Notes under the pieces: model-generated
Told to the model about the DNA's origin: nothing
The model's database searches: none
What the model saw: the letters and a program-made list of their open reading frames with translations, nothing else
In this document: positions 44,508-52,052 of the stretch, piece after piece
Layout of the letters: each line of letters opens with the position of its first letter
Numbering within the stretch: position 1 is the first letter of the stretch
Program-made: the position numbers and the translations under genes
NCBI RefSeq assembly: GCF_016755875.1
Contig: NZ_BNED01000003.1
Span: forward strand, 1-64,000
Origin: Streptomyces spororaveus
GTDB taxonomy: Bacteria > Actinomycetota > Actinomycetes > Streptomycetales > Streptomycetaceae
DNA: 64,000 nt
Reading direction: 5' to 3'

Positions 44508-44824
44508 AGCGGTGGTTCCGTCCGGCCGACCCTGCGTTCGAGCCTAGGGCGCTCGCCCGCGACCGCCGCACGGGCGGGAGTGCTCGCAGGTCGCTGAGCG
44601 CGGGCCTTCTCCGGTTCTCGGACCATGAGGTCGTTGGGTTCGCAGCCAAGGACCTCGCAGATGATGTCGAGGTCGTCCAGGCGGATCGTGACCGGCTGCC
44701 CGGACCACAGGTTGGACATCTTCCCGGCGCTGATCACCAGGCCGGCGTCGGCGAGCATCGCCTGCAGCTGCGATGACTTCCAGATGTCGCGTTGCGCGGC
44801 GGCCAGCCGCAGGTTCCACTTCAT
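44504..44824 (-). CDS. Cro/C1-type small HTH protein of the element
   Basis: A 106-residue protein, MKWNLRLAAAQRDIWKSSQL, with an HTH_26-type domain: LQAMLADAGLVISAGKMSNL, then WSGQPVTIRLDDLDIICEVL and GCEPNDLM. This is the typical Xre layout in which a short first helix pair is followed by SxxxxS and DLDxICxxLxCxPxDL. A basic tail follows. It lies between the two recombinase genes, 18 bp after one and overlapping the next. It probably controls the operon or helps recombination, as an excisionase-like factor would. Confidence 0.8.
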   Translation of the reverse strand: MKWNLRLAAAQRDIWKSSQLQAMLADAGLVISAGKMSNLWSGQPVTIRLDDLDIICEVLGCEPNDLMVREPEKARAQRPASTPARAAVAGERPRLERRVGRTEPPL

Positions 44825-44842
44825 AAGGGCTCCTGTCCAGGG

Positions 44843-45904
44843 CTAACCGGTGAACCGGGACGTCCACCGCTGTCCGGCGGAAATCCAGGCATCCTCGATG
44901 TGGGTCTTGTTGACGTGGACGTAGATCATCGTGGTGTTGATCCAGCGATGGCCGAGCAGCTCCTGGACGGCGACGACGTTCATCCCCTGCGCGTACAGAT
45001 CCGACGCGGCGAAGTGCCGCAACGCGTGCGGGGTGGCACGGCCGGTCCAGCGGGGGAGGTGATGCTGCACTGCCTCCGCCATGCCGCCCCGGATCGCGCT
45101 GGTGCTCACGCGCTTGCAGCGCCCGCCGGTGTCGCGGCGCTCGGACGGAAACAGTGGTGCGCCTGGCTCATCGAGCTGGTCGTCGAACTCCCACCGCGGT
45201 CCCTGGAGCCACCATTCGAGGAGCTCGCGGGAGCCGTTGATGAGCGGGACCAGGCGCTCCTTCTTCTGGCCGCGACTGCCCTTACCGCGCAGCAGTACCT
45301 TGCCGAAGGTGCCCAAGTCCCAGCGGATGTCGTGAACTTCGAGCAGACACAGTTCCGAGACCCGCGGGCCGATGAGGCTGGCCAGGCGACATGCGGTGTA
45401 GTTGCGGACGGTCGGCGCGTACTTCCGAGCCGCGTGCAGGTCGTCGCGCCAGCCGGCGAAGAGCCGGTCGACGTCCGCGGCCGGCGGCGGGATCCGCACC
45501 CGCATGTTGGTATTGCCACGGGGACGGTTGATCTCGTCCACCGGGCACTGCACCAGCACTCCGGTGGCAGCGTGGATGTCGGCCTGGTGCCGCACCTCCA
45601 GGAACTCGAAGTACGTGGCCAGCGCCTGCGCCTTGCGCACCTTCGTCAGCGTGGCCAGTCGGCGCTGGTCCTCGCCGAAGAAGCGGTCGAGGTCGGTGGG
45701 AACCAGCTCCCAGAGCGGGCCGCCGAACCATCCTCGGATCTCCATCAGGGCGTCCACGTCGCCGGAGATCGTCTCGTCGGCGAGTCCGGCCGCCGCCCGT
45801 GCGAGCACAAACTCCGACAGCAGGTCCTGCTCGAAGTCCGCGACGTCTTGCGGTGACTGCAGCAGCGGTCGAGATCGGATTGGTGCAACGACTGCGAGCG
45901 ACAT
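44843..45904 (-). CDS. Tyrosine recombinase (XerC/D-like integrase) of the element
   Basis: A 353-residue protein from MSLAVVAPIRSRPLLQSPQD. The N-terminal SAM-like domain spans about residues 18-135 (ADFEQDLLSEFVLARAAAGL, DLDRFFGEDQRRLATLTKVR). The catalytic domain has all the expected residues: Arg in LIGPRVSEL, Lys in LLRGKGSRGQKKERLVPL, HALRHFAASDLYAQG (HxxR), QELLGHRWINTTMIYVHVNK with His and the nucleophile Tyr. It is full-length and should be active, cutting and rejoining DNA at the element's ends. It is the first gene of the three-gene operon. Confidence 0.9.
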   Translation of the reverse strand: MSLAVVAPIRSRPLLQSPQDVADFEQDLLSEFVLARAAAGLADETISGDVDALMEIRGWFGGPLWELVPTDLDRFFGEDQRRLATLTKVRKAQALATYFEFLEVRHQADIHAATGVLVQCPVDEINRPRGNTNMRVRIPPPAADVDRLFAGWRDDLHAARKYAPTVRNYTACRLASLIGPRVSELCLLEVHDIRWDLGTFGKVLLRGKGSRGQKKERLVPLINGSRELLEWWLQGPRWEFDDQLDEPGAPLFPSERRDTGGRCKRVSTSAIRGGMAEAVQHHLPRWTGRATPHALRHFAASDLYAQGMNVVAVQELLGHRWINTTMIYVHVNKTHIEDAWISAGQRWTSRFTG

Positions 45905-46076
45905 CCCGCCCCCTCAACTTCCCGAAACGTAGGGAATCTCAGGCTGCTAGAAGAAAGCTCACAAATTACGAGGTTCCCTCACTCTTCACCCGTAGAGGTG
46001 ACAGGGACCTATCGATGCACAACGCAGGGCCACTGGGGAGGTGCCCACGGACACCGCGTGCGGGGGAACTCGGGCG

Positions 46077-46370
46077 CACATTCACAACGAGCACCTCATC
46101 AGCGAGCCGGATCTTCGCCCGGTGCAGATCGTCGAGTCGAACCTTCAGCGCCTCTGCCTCTGCAGGAGAGGACCAGAGCGCGCGCGGCGACTTCATGTCG
46201 ATGCCTGGTTTGACGACGATCCTTCCGGCTTTGGTCTCCTGCAGATCGGCCTCGTTCATCTCGGTCATAAAGCGGGTGGAGCCGCAGATCACGACGATAC
46301 GCGGGAGACTCAACAGCTTCTTCACGTCGGCGAGCTTCTCCTCGGGGGTGAGCAGATGCGGGTATGACAC
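46077..46370 (-). pseudogene. N-terminal half of the interrupted deoxyribosyltransferase-like gene
   Basis: AGGAGGA lies upstream of MSYPHLLTPEEKLADVKKLL. The protein reads PRIVVICGSTRFMTEMNEAD, RIVVKPGIDMKSPRALWSSP and LDDLHRAKIRLADEVLVVNV. It has the CGSTRF nucleotide-binding loop and DEVxVVN of the nucleoside 2-deoxyribosyltransferase-like family. From 46076 the frame continues into the element (RPSSPARGVRGHLPSG) and stops at 45966. It would make a 134-residue fusion lacking the catalytic C-terminal helix. The other half lies at 41732. Confidence 0.75.
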
Positions 46371-46432
46371 TGGTTCCTCCTGGTGGTGCCTAGGGGTGCC
46401 TGCAGAGACGAGAACGAGAGTGCTGGGTTGCC

Positions 46433-46921
46433 CTACATCTTCTGCAGCGCGTACGCCTCGTACGGCACAGTGGTTCCGTCTTCGGTGTGCCAGTCAGACG
46501 TACCGATATGGGTGAACCCGGCTTTGATCAGGACTCGTCCGGAGGCGGGGTTGTCGGGGTGGTGCATGACCTCCAGGCGGTTGAGGCCGGCGGTGGTGAA
46601 GGCGGTGGAGACCACGTGGTTGGCGGCGTGGGTGGCGTAGCCGTGGCCCCAGCTGTCTTCGCGGAGGATGTAGCTGATGGTGCCCATGGACGCCGTTCGT
46701 CGCCGCAGCGCGATCAGGCCGATCAGCTCGTCCTCGGTGACGATGCCCCAGCTCCACTGGGCCCGCGGGGTTTCGGCGGCTCGGGCCAGGGCTGCGCGGA
46801 CCTTCTCGTGGGCCTGGTCGAGGGTGAGGGGCTTGCCGGTGGTGTGCCGGATGGAGGCGCCGCTGTAGATACGGGTGAGGGCGGGGGCGTCGTCGAGGGT
46901 CAGGGCGCGCAGGGTCACCAT
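46433..46921 (-). CDS. GNAT N-acetyltransferase
   Basis: A 162-residue protein, MVTLRALTLDDAPALTRIYS, whose ATG overlaps the stop of the kinase gene by 7 bases (ATGGTGA). The fold is complete: SWGIVTEDELIGLIALRRRT, YILREDSWGHGYATHAANHV with the acetyl-CoA loop (normally Q/RxxGxG/A, here SWGHGYA), LNRLEVMHHPDNPASGRVLI and KAGFTHIG. It most resembles RimJ/RimL-type enzymes that acetylate amino groups of proteins or small molecules. It is the last gene of the kinase operon, so its substrate may be a product of that pathway. Confidence 0.85.
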   Translation of the reverse strand: MVTLRALTLDDAPALTRIYSGASIRHTTGKPLTLDQAHEKVRAALARAAETPRAQWSWGIVTEDELIGLIALRRRTASMGTISYILREDSWGHGYATHAANHVVSTAFTTAGLNRLEVMHHPDNPASGRVLIKAGFTHIGTSDWHTEDGTTVPYEAYALQKM

Positions 46922-47801
46922 GCGGCGGTCAGCTCCTTCGCGGTGGGGCGGTCGGCGGGGCGGGGGGCGAGGCAGGCGGTGATGGCGCCTTCGAATTCGG
47001 GGAACGGCCAGGGCCGGACGTCGCGCAGTGTGGTGGTGGTGCCCTTGGCGATGACGGCGAGCTTGTCCAGCCGGTCGAGGTCGTCGTCGTAAGCGACGGG
47101 GCGGTGGCCGGTCCAGCACCAGAACAGGGAAGCGCCCAGGCTCCAGATGTCGGCGGCCGGCTGCGCCTGGACGTGTGTGTCGGCCGGGGTCGCGAGGACG
47201 GCGGTGGCGACTTCGGGGGCGGTGGTGTGGGTGAGGGCGCCGCGGTACGGGACGCGGCGGTGGACGTCGTCGGGGCCGCAGGCGAGGGCGTAGTCGATGA
47301 CTGCGGCGTGGCCGCCGGGCGTGACGAGGGTGTTGGTGGGCTGGACGTCGGCATGGGCCCATCCGGCGGCGTGCATGAGGGCGAGGTGCTCCGTCCAGGT
47401 GCGGGCGATGCCCGCGAGCCAGGGGCGGACCGAGGCGCGGTCTCCTTCCGGGCCGCGGGCGAGGGCGAGGGCGCGCCACAGGGGTACACCGTCGATCCAG
47501 TTGACGGCCAGCCACCGGCCGCCGTCCCAGGTGCCGGCGCGCACCCGGTAGTCGGGGCTCAGGGCGTTCGCGGCGGTGAGGTGGCGGAGGTGGTCGTCCT
47601 CCTGGGCCATCTCGGCGGCCTTGTCGCGGGCGTTGTCGCCGTCGGGGTTGTTGGCCTTCAGCGCGACGGCGCCCTGGGGCCCTGGATCTTCCAGGCCCGG
47701 GAGCCGCGCCGGTCGCTCAGGAGCTGGATCGCGGTGGGTTCGCCGGTGTGGCCGGTGAGGAGGGCGACGGCTTTGCCGGGGGGATCAGGCGCCTGGCCCA
47801 T
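46915..47801 (-). CDS. Protein kinase-like enzyme, frame shifted near the ATP lysine
   Basis: Starting MGQAPDPPGKAVALLTGHTG at 47801, the frame carries RRGSRAWKIQGP. The coherent protein then continues in the other frame as QGAVALKANNPDGDNARDK, so one base seems missing in a GGCCCC run near 47680. The rest has all kinase hallmarks: catalytic loop HADVQPTNTLV, metal site VIDYALACG (DYA for DFG), APE in TTAPEVATAV, and DIWSLGASLFWCWTGHRP. The total would be about 295 residues with no receptor domain or membrane helix. Its start overlaps the DUF6875-like gene and its end overlaps the GNAT gene. It may be a sequencing error or a truly broken gene. Confidence 0.7.
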
Positions 47802-48415
47802 GTGCGGATCTCCGTCCAGTCGGTGGGGATGTGCTCGAACACGTCGCGGCCGTCGTCGTCGGCCGCGGCGAGCACGGCGGCCAGGTCGGGGGTCGCGGCG
47901 AGGAAGCGTGGGTCGCGGCGACGGACGGCGGCCCTCACGGGGAGGAACGAGGCGGGGGCGGCCGGGATCCGGTGGCCGGCCGCGGTGACTTCCCCTTCTC
48001 CCGCGTAGAACTTGCCGAACATCACCCCGACCGGGCCGTAGAGGTGTTTCAGCACCCAGTGCGGCCAGGCGAGCAGGTCACGGTGCCGGGTACCGGGTAC
48101 GTCGCCCAGCAGGACGATGTTCTCGCACCGCAGGGCGCCGTGCGGCCGGTTCAGCAAGGGCCGCAGCCACTCCGCGGCCTGGGCGCCCGCGTGGAAGAGC
48201 TCCGCCTGGACGGCGTCGGCGTCGCCGTCGGCGCGGTAGACCGTCCAGGTCGTCAGGCCCCGCTGGAGCGACGGGGGGAGGTAGGGGCAGTGGGCGGTCA
48301 TCTGGCGTACGTAGCCGCTGATGTCCACGGATCTCGGCCGGGTGGTGGCGGCTTCAACGAGGCGCAGCGCCCCGGCGGTGGGCCGGGGCGCTGCGATGGT
48401 GCGGCCGGTGGTCAC
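47717..48415 (-). CDS. DUF6875-like protein
   Basis: A 232-residue protein from a GTG overlapping the previous stop (GTGA). The middle reads YVRQMTAHCPYLPPSLQRGL, LLAWPHWVLKHLYGPVGVMF and GKFYAGEGEVTAAGHRIPAA, then RRRDPRFLAATPDLAAVLAA. A conserved Cys-Pro near the start of the domain (HCPYLPPSL) and a G(V/L)MxGxF motif fit proteins called DUF6875, known from actinobacterial biosynthetic operons, but I hold the name with caution. It is soluble and has no cofactor motif I recognise. It lies between the 135-residue protein and the kinase. Confidence 0.55.
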   Translation of the reverse strand: MTTGRTIAAPRPTAGALRLVEAATTRPRSVDISGYVRQMTAHCPYLPPSLQRGLTTWTVYRADGDADAVQAELFHAGAQAAEWLRPLLNRPHGALRCENIVLLGDVPGTRHRDLLAWPHWVLKHLYGPVGVMFGKFYAGEGEVTAAGHRIPAAPASFLPVRAAVRRRDPRFLAATPDLAAVLAAADDDGRDVFEHIPTDWTEIRTWARRLIPPAKPSPSSPATPANPPRSSS

Positions 48416-48819
48416 CGGCTGGCGGTCTCCGGCTGGTCGTGCGCGACGTCGTCGCCGTCGCCGCCGCCGGCGGGGCCGCAGTCCCACTCCGCGACCACGG
48501 TGCCGGTCTCCCGGTAGCGGGCGATGGCGCCCTGGTCGAGGTTGCCGTCGGCGTCGGTGAACCAGATCTTCGGCAGCGGCCCGTACGCGGCCTCGTAGGC
48601 GGCGACCCAGGCGATCGGGCCGTGGCCGTTGTTCGCGACGTGACGGATCGGCTGGCTGGCGGTCTCCAGGCACAGGGCCTCGTAGGCGGGGGTGCCGAGC
48701 AGTTCGTGCCACGCCTTGTCGACGGCCGGGGAGAACATCTCGGGTGCGGACTGGCCGGTGTGGAAGCGCTGGCCAGTGATGGTCAGGAACCGTCCCAGTT
48801 CGGTGGTTGCGGTGCTCAC
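48412..48819 (-). CDS. Streptomyces-specific 135-residue protein
   Basis: It starts with a GTG (VSTATTELGRFLTITGQRFH). The pattern is AWHELLGTPAYEALCLETAS, IAWVAAYEAAYGPLPKIWFT and DGNLDQGAIARYRETGTVVA followed by EWDC and an acidic end. I have seen this type of protein repeatedly in Streptomyces as a short hypothetical with a WDC motif near the end, but not with an experimental role. It could be a small enzyme partner, or a substrate for the kinase or acetyltransferase. It begins the second half of the operon, behind a terminator-like hairpin. Confidence 0.6.
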   Translation of the reverse strand: MSTATTELGRFLTITGQRFHTGQSAPEMFSPAVDKAWHELLGTPAYEALCLETASQPIRHVANNGHGPIAWVAAYEAAYGPLPKIWFTDADGNLDQGAIARYRETGTVVAEWDCGPAGGGDGDDVAHDQPETASR

Positions 48820-48885
48820 GGTGGTGCCCCTCTCGGTGTCGAGTGGTGCTCCCCCGGCCCGGGTTGGGCCAGGGGTGGTGCCGTG

Positions 48886-48929
48886 CACCGCGCACCCGAA
48901 GGGATCCGGTCCCGGTCGGGTGCGCGGTG
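48886..48929. terminator. Strong hairpin between the DUF6415 gene and the rest of the operon
   Basis: CACCGCGCACCCGA (48886-48899) pairs perfectly over 14 bp with its reverse complement at 48916-48929, around a 16-base loop. It lies just after the DUF6415 stop codon. It probably stops or weakens transcription, so the genes beyond it need their own promoter or a lower level of expression. Confidence 0.75.
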
Positions 48930-48932
48930 GTC

Positions 48933-49331
48933 TCAGGGGGCCATGGCGGCCTGGGGTGCGACGCCCGCGAGGCGGTCCAGGCGCTCGTACAGGGCGCGGA
49001 CGAGCCGGGCCCGGTTCTGGGCGCAGCGGGCGGTGCCGTCCGGCGGGACGGACAGGCGGCGGCTCGCTTCCTCGAGGACGACGTCGGCCAGGGCGCGGGC
49101 GGCGTGGTCTTCGGGCAGCAGGTCGGCGGCGCGGCGGACATCGGCGGCGACGGCGCGGGCGGTGCCGGTGAGCAGCAGGGCGATCTGTTGGAGGTCCGCG
49201 GGTGGAAGGCTGGGGTTCCCGGTACATCCGAGCACGGCCTTGACCAGAGCCTTGTGGAGCTCCCGGTCGAGGGGGAGTTCCGTGTCGAGGTGCCCCTCGG
49301 GGTCGTGGAGGACCAGGTGCGTGCTGCTCAT
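48933..49331 (-). CDS. DUF6415 family (natural-product-associated) protein
   Basis: A 132-residue protein, MSSTHLVLHDPEGHLDTELP. The family pattern is plain: LPLDRELHKALVKAVLGCTG, LQQIALLLTGTARAVAADVR, LADVVLEEASRRLSVPPDGT and CAQNRARLVRALYERLDRLA. It is all-helical and cytoplasmic. The name DUF6415 'natural product biosynthesis' comes from its genomic company in Streptomyces; no reaction is known. Its ATG overlaps the stop of the 59-residue gene (ATGA), so the two are translated together. Confidence 0.75.
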   Translation of the reverse strand: MSSTHLVLHDPEGHLDTELPLDRELHKALVKAVLGCTGNPSLPPADLQQIALLLTGTARAVAADVRRAADLLPEDHAARALADVVLEEASRRLSVPPDGTARCAQNRARLVRALYERLDRLAGVAPQAAMAP

Positions 49332-49507
49332 CGGGCGCCCGCCGCGTCGTCGTCCTGGTCGTGGTCGCCGGTGTCGGCGGCCGGGGCCTGGACGGCGAGG
49401 AAGCGGGCGTAGCCGCGATCGGCGCGAGCGATCAGCGCCGCGGAGGGCTGGCCGAAGGCGTGCGGCTGGTCTTCCGGTTGGAGGCCGGCGGGTGTGGGTG
49501 CGCTCAT
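49328..49507 (-). CDS. 59-residue peptide at the head of the operon
   Basis: It reads MSAPTPAGLQPEDQPHAFGQ, PSAALIARADRGYARFLAVQ and an acidic tail (DTGDHDQDDD). GGAGG lies 8 bases before the ATG. The centre forms one amphipathic helix; the ends are disordered and the tail is strongly acidic. Placed first in an operon with a kinase and an acetyltransferase, it could be a substrate or precursor peptide, or a small adaptor. It has no cysteines and no recognised leader motif, so a modified-peptide role is only a hypothesis. Confidence 0.65.
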   Translation of the reverse strand: MSAPTPAGLQPEDQPHAFGQPSAALIARADRGYARFLAVQAPAADTGDHDQDDDAAGAR

Positions 49508-49552
49508 GGGCACCGCCTCCGTGTGCTGAGTGCGTCGCGTCGGTGTCGTTCG

Positions 49553-49582
49553 ACGCTACGGAGGTCACGGCTCTGTCCTCAA
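49553..49582 (-). promoter_or_regulatory. Probable promoter of the DUF6415/kinase operon
   Basis: On the minus strand TTGAGG (49577-49582) and TAGCGT (49553-49558) are spaced by 18 bases, a fair sigma-70-like promoter. The -10 box lies about 45 bases before the ATG at 49507. No operator palindrome is visible around it. Confidence 0.55.
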
Positions 49583-49604
49583 CGAGATTGCGGGAAATTG
49601 CGGA

Positions 49605-49745
49605 GTGCCGCTGGCCGCCGCGACGGCCCTCGTGGGCTGGTTCGTACCGCTGCTCGGGATCAGCCTGCTGGTGTTCCTGGCGGCCGACGTGGCGCTGGGC
49701 TTCGCCGCGTCGCGGCGCCGGGCCGGGGCCGGCGCCGGCGTCTAG
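49605..49745 (+). CDS. Very small membrane protein
   Basis: From a GTG at 49605: VPLAAATALVGWFVPLLGIS, LLVFLAADVALGFAASRRR and a Gly-rich tail, 46 residues. There are one long or two short hydrophobic helices followed by a basic cluster that should stay inside. Upstream in-frame codons to 49530 exist, but the extension is basic and overlaps the promoter of the opposing operon. I do not recognise a family. Confidence 0.45.
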   Translation: MPLAAATALVGWFVPLLGISLLVFLAADVALGFAASRRRAGAGAGV

Positions 49746-49753
49746 GGCAACGT

Positions 49754-49791
49754 CCGTGGGCCGGGGCTTCCCCGGGAGCCCCGGCCCACGG
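49754..49791. terminator. Bidirectional terminator between convergent genes
   Basis: CCGTGGGCCGGGGCT (49754-49768) and its exact reverse complement (49777-49791) form a 15-bp stem with an 8-base loop. It sits between a plus-strand gene ending at 49745 and the kinase gene ending at 49794. Confidence 0.85.
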
Positions 49792-49793
49792 CG

Positions 49794-51605
49794 TCAGCCG
49801 ATCTTCCAGAGGGTGAGTGCGGTGACGTAGTCCGGCATGGGGCCGATGGACCCCTTGCTCGTGTCGAGCACGACCTCGGTGATGCGGAGCATCGCCAGGT
49901 TGTTGTCACCGGTGACGGTGCACAGCACCGTCCCCTTCGTGAGCGTCTTGCCCGCCTTCAGCTCGTCCTTGCCCACCCTGGAGGCCAAGGTGTTGGTGGC
50001 GACGGCGTCCCGGCACTCCTCCGGCGTGGTGCCGGTGCTCTTGCCCATGGCCGTCAGGAAGCGCAGATCGGCGTCGCCCCAGTCCTGGTAGGTGAGCTCC
50101 ATGCCCTGGGTCTTGCCGATGGCTCCTTTCGGGAAGATCTGCGGGGCGTCCAGGTCGACGTGGGTCCCGGTGCTGGAGGAGGGCGCGCGCAGGGTCAGGG
50201 GCTTGTCCTGGAAGACCGGCGTGTACGCGGACTTCGGCGAGGAGGAGGCCGAGGGCGCGGTCTTGGGCCCGGACGAGACCGGGGCCGGAGCCGGGGCCTG
50301 GACCTGCGCCTGGTCGGAGGAGGCGGGCGCGACCGGCCCCTCCTGCTTCGCGTCGTCCTTCGCGGCGCCGCCGCCGTCGAGCAGCCGGACCGCGCCGGCG
50401 CCCGCGAGGACGGCCAGTACGAGGCCGGCCCCGATCAGCACGCCCCGGAACCGCTTCGGTCCGGGGGCCGGCGCGGGCGCCGGGCCCGGCACCGGGGGGT
50501 GCGTCGGGTGGCCGGCGGCCGGCGGGGGACCCGCGGGCCGGGGCGGCGCGCCCACCGTCGGCGCCCCGTACACCCCGCCGAAGGCGCCGGCGGGACCAGC
50601 GCCCGTACCGCCCGTACCCGATCCGCCCGCGCCAACGCCCGCGCGGCCCGTACCCGCGCCCGCGTCCGCGACCGTGGGCACCGGCGGGTTCTCCGCGGCC
50701 CGCACCCGTCGGGCGATCTCCAGCCCGACCGGCTCCGGGAGCCAGCCGTCGAAATCGTTCAGCGGTCGCCCGGCGAACAGTTCGCACATCGCGGCGAGCT
50801 CGTCCGTACCGATCCGCTCCGCCGGATCCGCCGTCAGGCAGCGCTCCAGCAACGGCCGCAGCTCCGCCGGGTAGCCGTTCAGGTCCGGAGGCAGCCGGTC
50901 GGTGTTGGCGATCCGCACACCGAGGGCGGTGGCCCCGCCCTCCCCGTACGGGTGCCGCCCGGTGGCCGCGACCGCCGCGATGAGCCCGACCGCGAACAGG
51001 TCGCTCGCGGTGGTGACCTCGGCGCCCAGCGTGTGTTCGGGGGACATGTACTGCGGGGTGCCGATGACCCCGCCGGTCCGGGTGAGCTGCGTACTGTCGG
51101 CGGCCCGGGCGATCCCGAAGTCGATGACGTACGGACCGGCCGCGCCGAGCAGGAGGTTGGCGGGCTTCAGATCGCGGTGCACGACCCCCGCCGCGTGGAT
51201 GGAGGCGAGCGCCCGCGCCGTGCAGCCGACCAGCTGGAAGACGGTGTCCAGCGGGAGCGGACCGTAGGTGCTCACGGCGTCGTGCAGCGACAGCCCCGGC
51301 ACGAACACCGATGCCAGCCAGGGCGTGGCGCCGGTGGTGTCGTGGTCGAGGACCGGGACGAGGTGGTAGCCCTGCACCCGGCGGGCGGCCTGCACTTCCT
51401 GCTCGAAACGGCGCCGGAAGTCGGGGTCCTGCCCGAACTCCCGGCGGATGAGCTTCAGTGCCACCGGCTGGCCGCCGCGCGTGTGCGAGAGGTAGACGGT
51501 CCCCATGCCGCCTTCGCCGATCCGGGCGAGCAGCCGGTAGCCGGCGTTCTCGCGGGGGTCCTGGGGTTCAAGTGGGGCGAGTATGCCGCCGGTTCCGGTA
51601 GTCAC
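49794..51605 (-). CDS. Membrane-anchored Ser/Thr protein kinase
   Basis: A 603-residue protein from a GTG (VTTGTGGILAPLEPQDPREN); the upstream extension is Pro-rich noise. The kinase domain spans about residues 18-275: GEGGMGTVY, VALKLIRREF, HRDLKPANLLL, VIDFGIARA, GTPQYMSPEH, DLFAVGLI. A Pro/Gly/Ala juxtamembrane linker leads to a single transmembrane helix (GVLIGAGLVLAVLAGAGAV) and an extracellular domain of about 165 residues. That domain is predominantly beta (VDLDAPQIFPKGAIGKTQGM, LCTVTGDNNLAMLRITEVVL) with two cysteines. It is a Hanks-type receptor kinase that should sense an outside signal. The sensor is not PASTA. Confidence 0.9.
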   Translation of the reverse strand: MTTGTGGILAPLEPQDPRENAGYRLLARIGEGGMGTVYLSHTRGGQPVALKLIRREFGQDPDFRRRFEQEVQAARRVQGYHLVPVLDHDTTGATPWLASVFVPGLSLHDAVSTYGPLPLDTVFQLVGCTARALASIHAAGVVHRDLKPANLLLGAAGPYVIDFGIARAADSTQLTRTGGVIGTPQYMSPEHTLGAEVTTASDLFAVGLIAAVAATGRHPYGEGGATALGVRIANTDRLPPDLNGYPAELRPLLERCLTADPAERIGTDELAAMCELFAGRPLNDFDGWLPEPVGLEIARRVRAAENPPVPTVADAGAGTGRAGVGAGGSGTGGTGAGPAGAFGGVYGAPTVGAPPRPAGPPPAAGHPTHPPVPGPAPAPAPGPKRFRGVLIGAGLVLAVLAGAGAVRLLDGGGAAKDDAKQEGPVAPASSDQAQVQAPAPAPVSSGPKTAPSASSSPKSAYTPVFQDKPLTLRAPSSSTGTHVDLDAPQIFPKGAIGKTQGMELTYQDWGDADLRFLTAMGKSTGTTPEECRDAVATNTLASRVGKDELKAGKTLTKGTVLCTVTGDNNLAMLRITEVVLDTSKGSIGPMPDYVTALTLWKIG

Positions 51606-51616
51606 GCTTGCGCAGC

Positions 51617-52006
51617 CTACGACAACGGGCGGGGGAGGACGGCACTGGCCTGCGGGAACGGGGGCCGGGGCGGGGGGTGTTGGGGTGGGGGTGCGGGCCC
51701 GGGGGAAGGCATCGGCAGCGAACCCACGAAAACGAGATAGCCGCGAACCTGGACCACATCCACGCCCTTGGAGCCCGGCGCCATCGACCCGTCGACGGTT
51801 CCGGGCGGCATGCGCCAAAACAGTTGGATCTCCCGCTCGGCGGCGTACCCGCCCGGGAGCGGATCGCCCTTGCGTACCGGACGCAGCGGGGGCTGTACCG
51901 CGGCGCCGTCAGCACTGGCGGAGTACCACGTGGGGGTGGGAATCGGGACGGGGGTCTGTGCGGTCTCGTCGCGTACGAGCGGATCGCCGAGGCTTGCTCG
52001 GGCCAT
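51617..52006 (-). CDS. Hypothetical protein, last gene of the XRE-led operon
   Basis: A 129-residue protein, MARASLGDPLVRDETAQTPV, with KGDPLPGGYAAEREIQLFWR and MPPGTVDGSMAPGSKGVDVV in the middle and a Pro-rich tail (PMPSPGPAPPPQHPPPRP). GAGAG lies upstream of the ATG. It follows the 193-residue protein gene by 46 bp. It is probably soluble, and its family is unknown. Confidence 0.55.
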   Translation of the reverse strand: MARASLGDPLVRDETAQTPVPIPTPTWYSASADGAAVQPPLRPVRKGDPLPGGYAAEREIQLFWRMPPGTVDGSMAPGSKGVDVVQVRGYLVFVGSLPMPSPGPAPPPQHPPPRPPFPQASAVLPRPLS

Positions 52007-52052
52007 GGTGGGGCTCTCTTTCGGTGGGTACGGAAAGTCAGGGGCCGGCGGG

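Larger units (their letters stand above)
41834..46076 (-). mobile_element. Three-recombinase-gene element inserted in a deoxyribosyltransferase-like gene
   Basis: A segment of about 4.24 kb separates the two halves of one gene. Its ends carry a short inverted repeat: GCGCCTGAGTTC at 41841-41852 and, inverted, GCGCCCGAGTTC (46066-46077), 11 of 12 matching. Inside, on the minus strand, are a tyrosine recombinase, a small HTH protein and a large zinc-ribbon recombinase-like protein in one operon; on the plus strand is one secreted protein. No cas, toxin or resistance gene is carried. Exact ends are inferred from the split reading frame. Any target duplication is at most a few bases. Confidence 0.7.

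Noticed and set aside
44280..44597. Plus-strand Ala/Val-rich frame that looks like a membrane protein
   Set aside because: It is antisense to the zinc-ribbon cysteine cluster and to the HTH gene; no start site.
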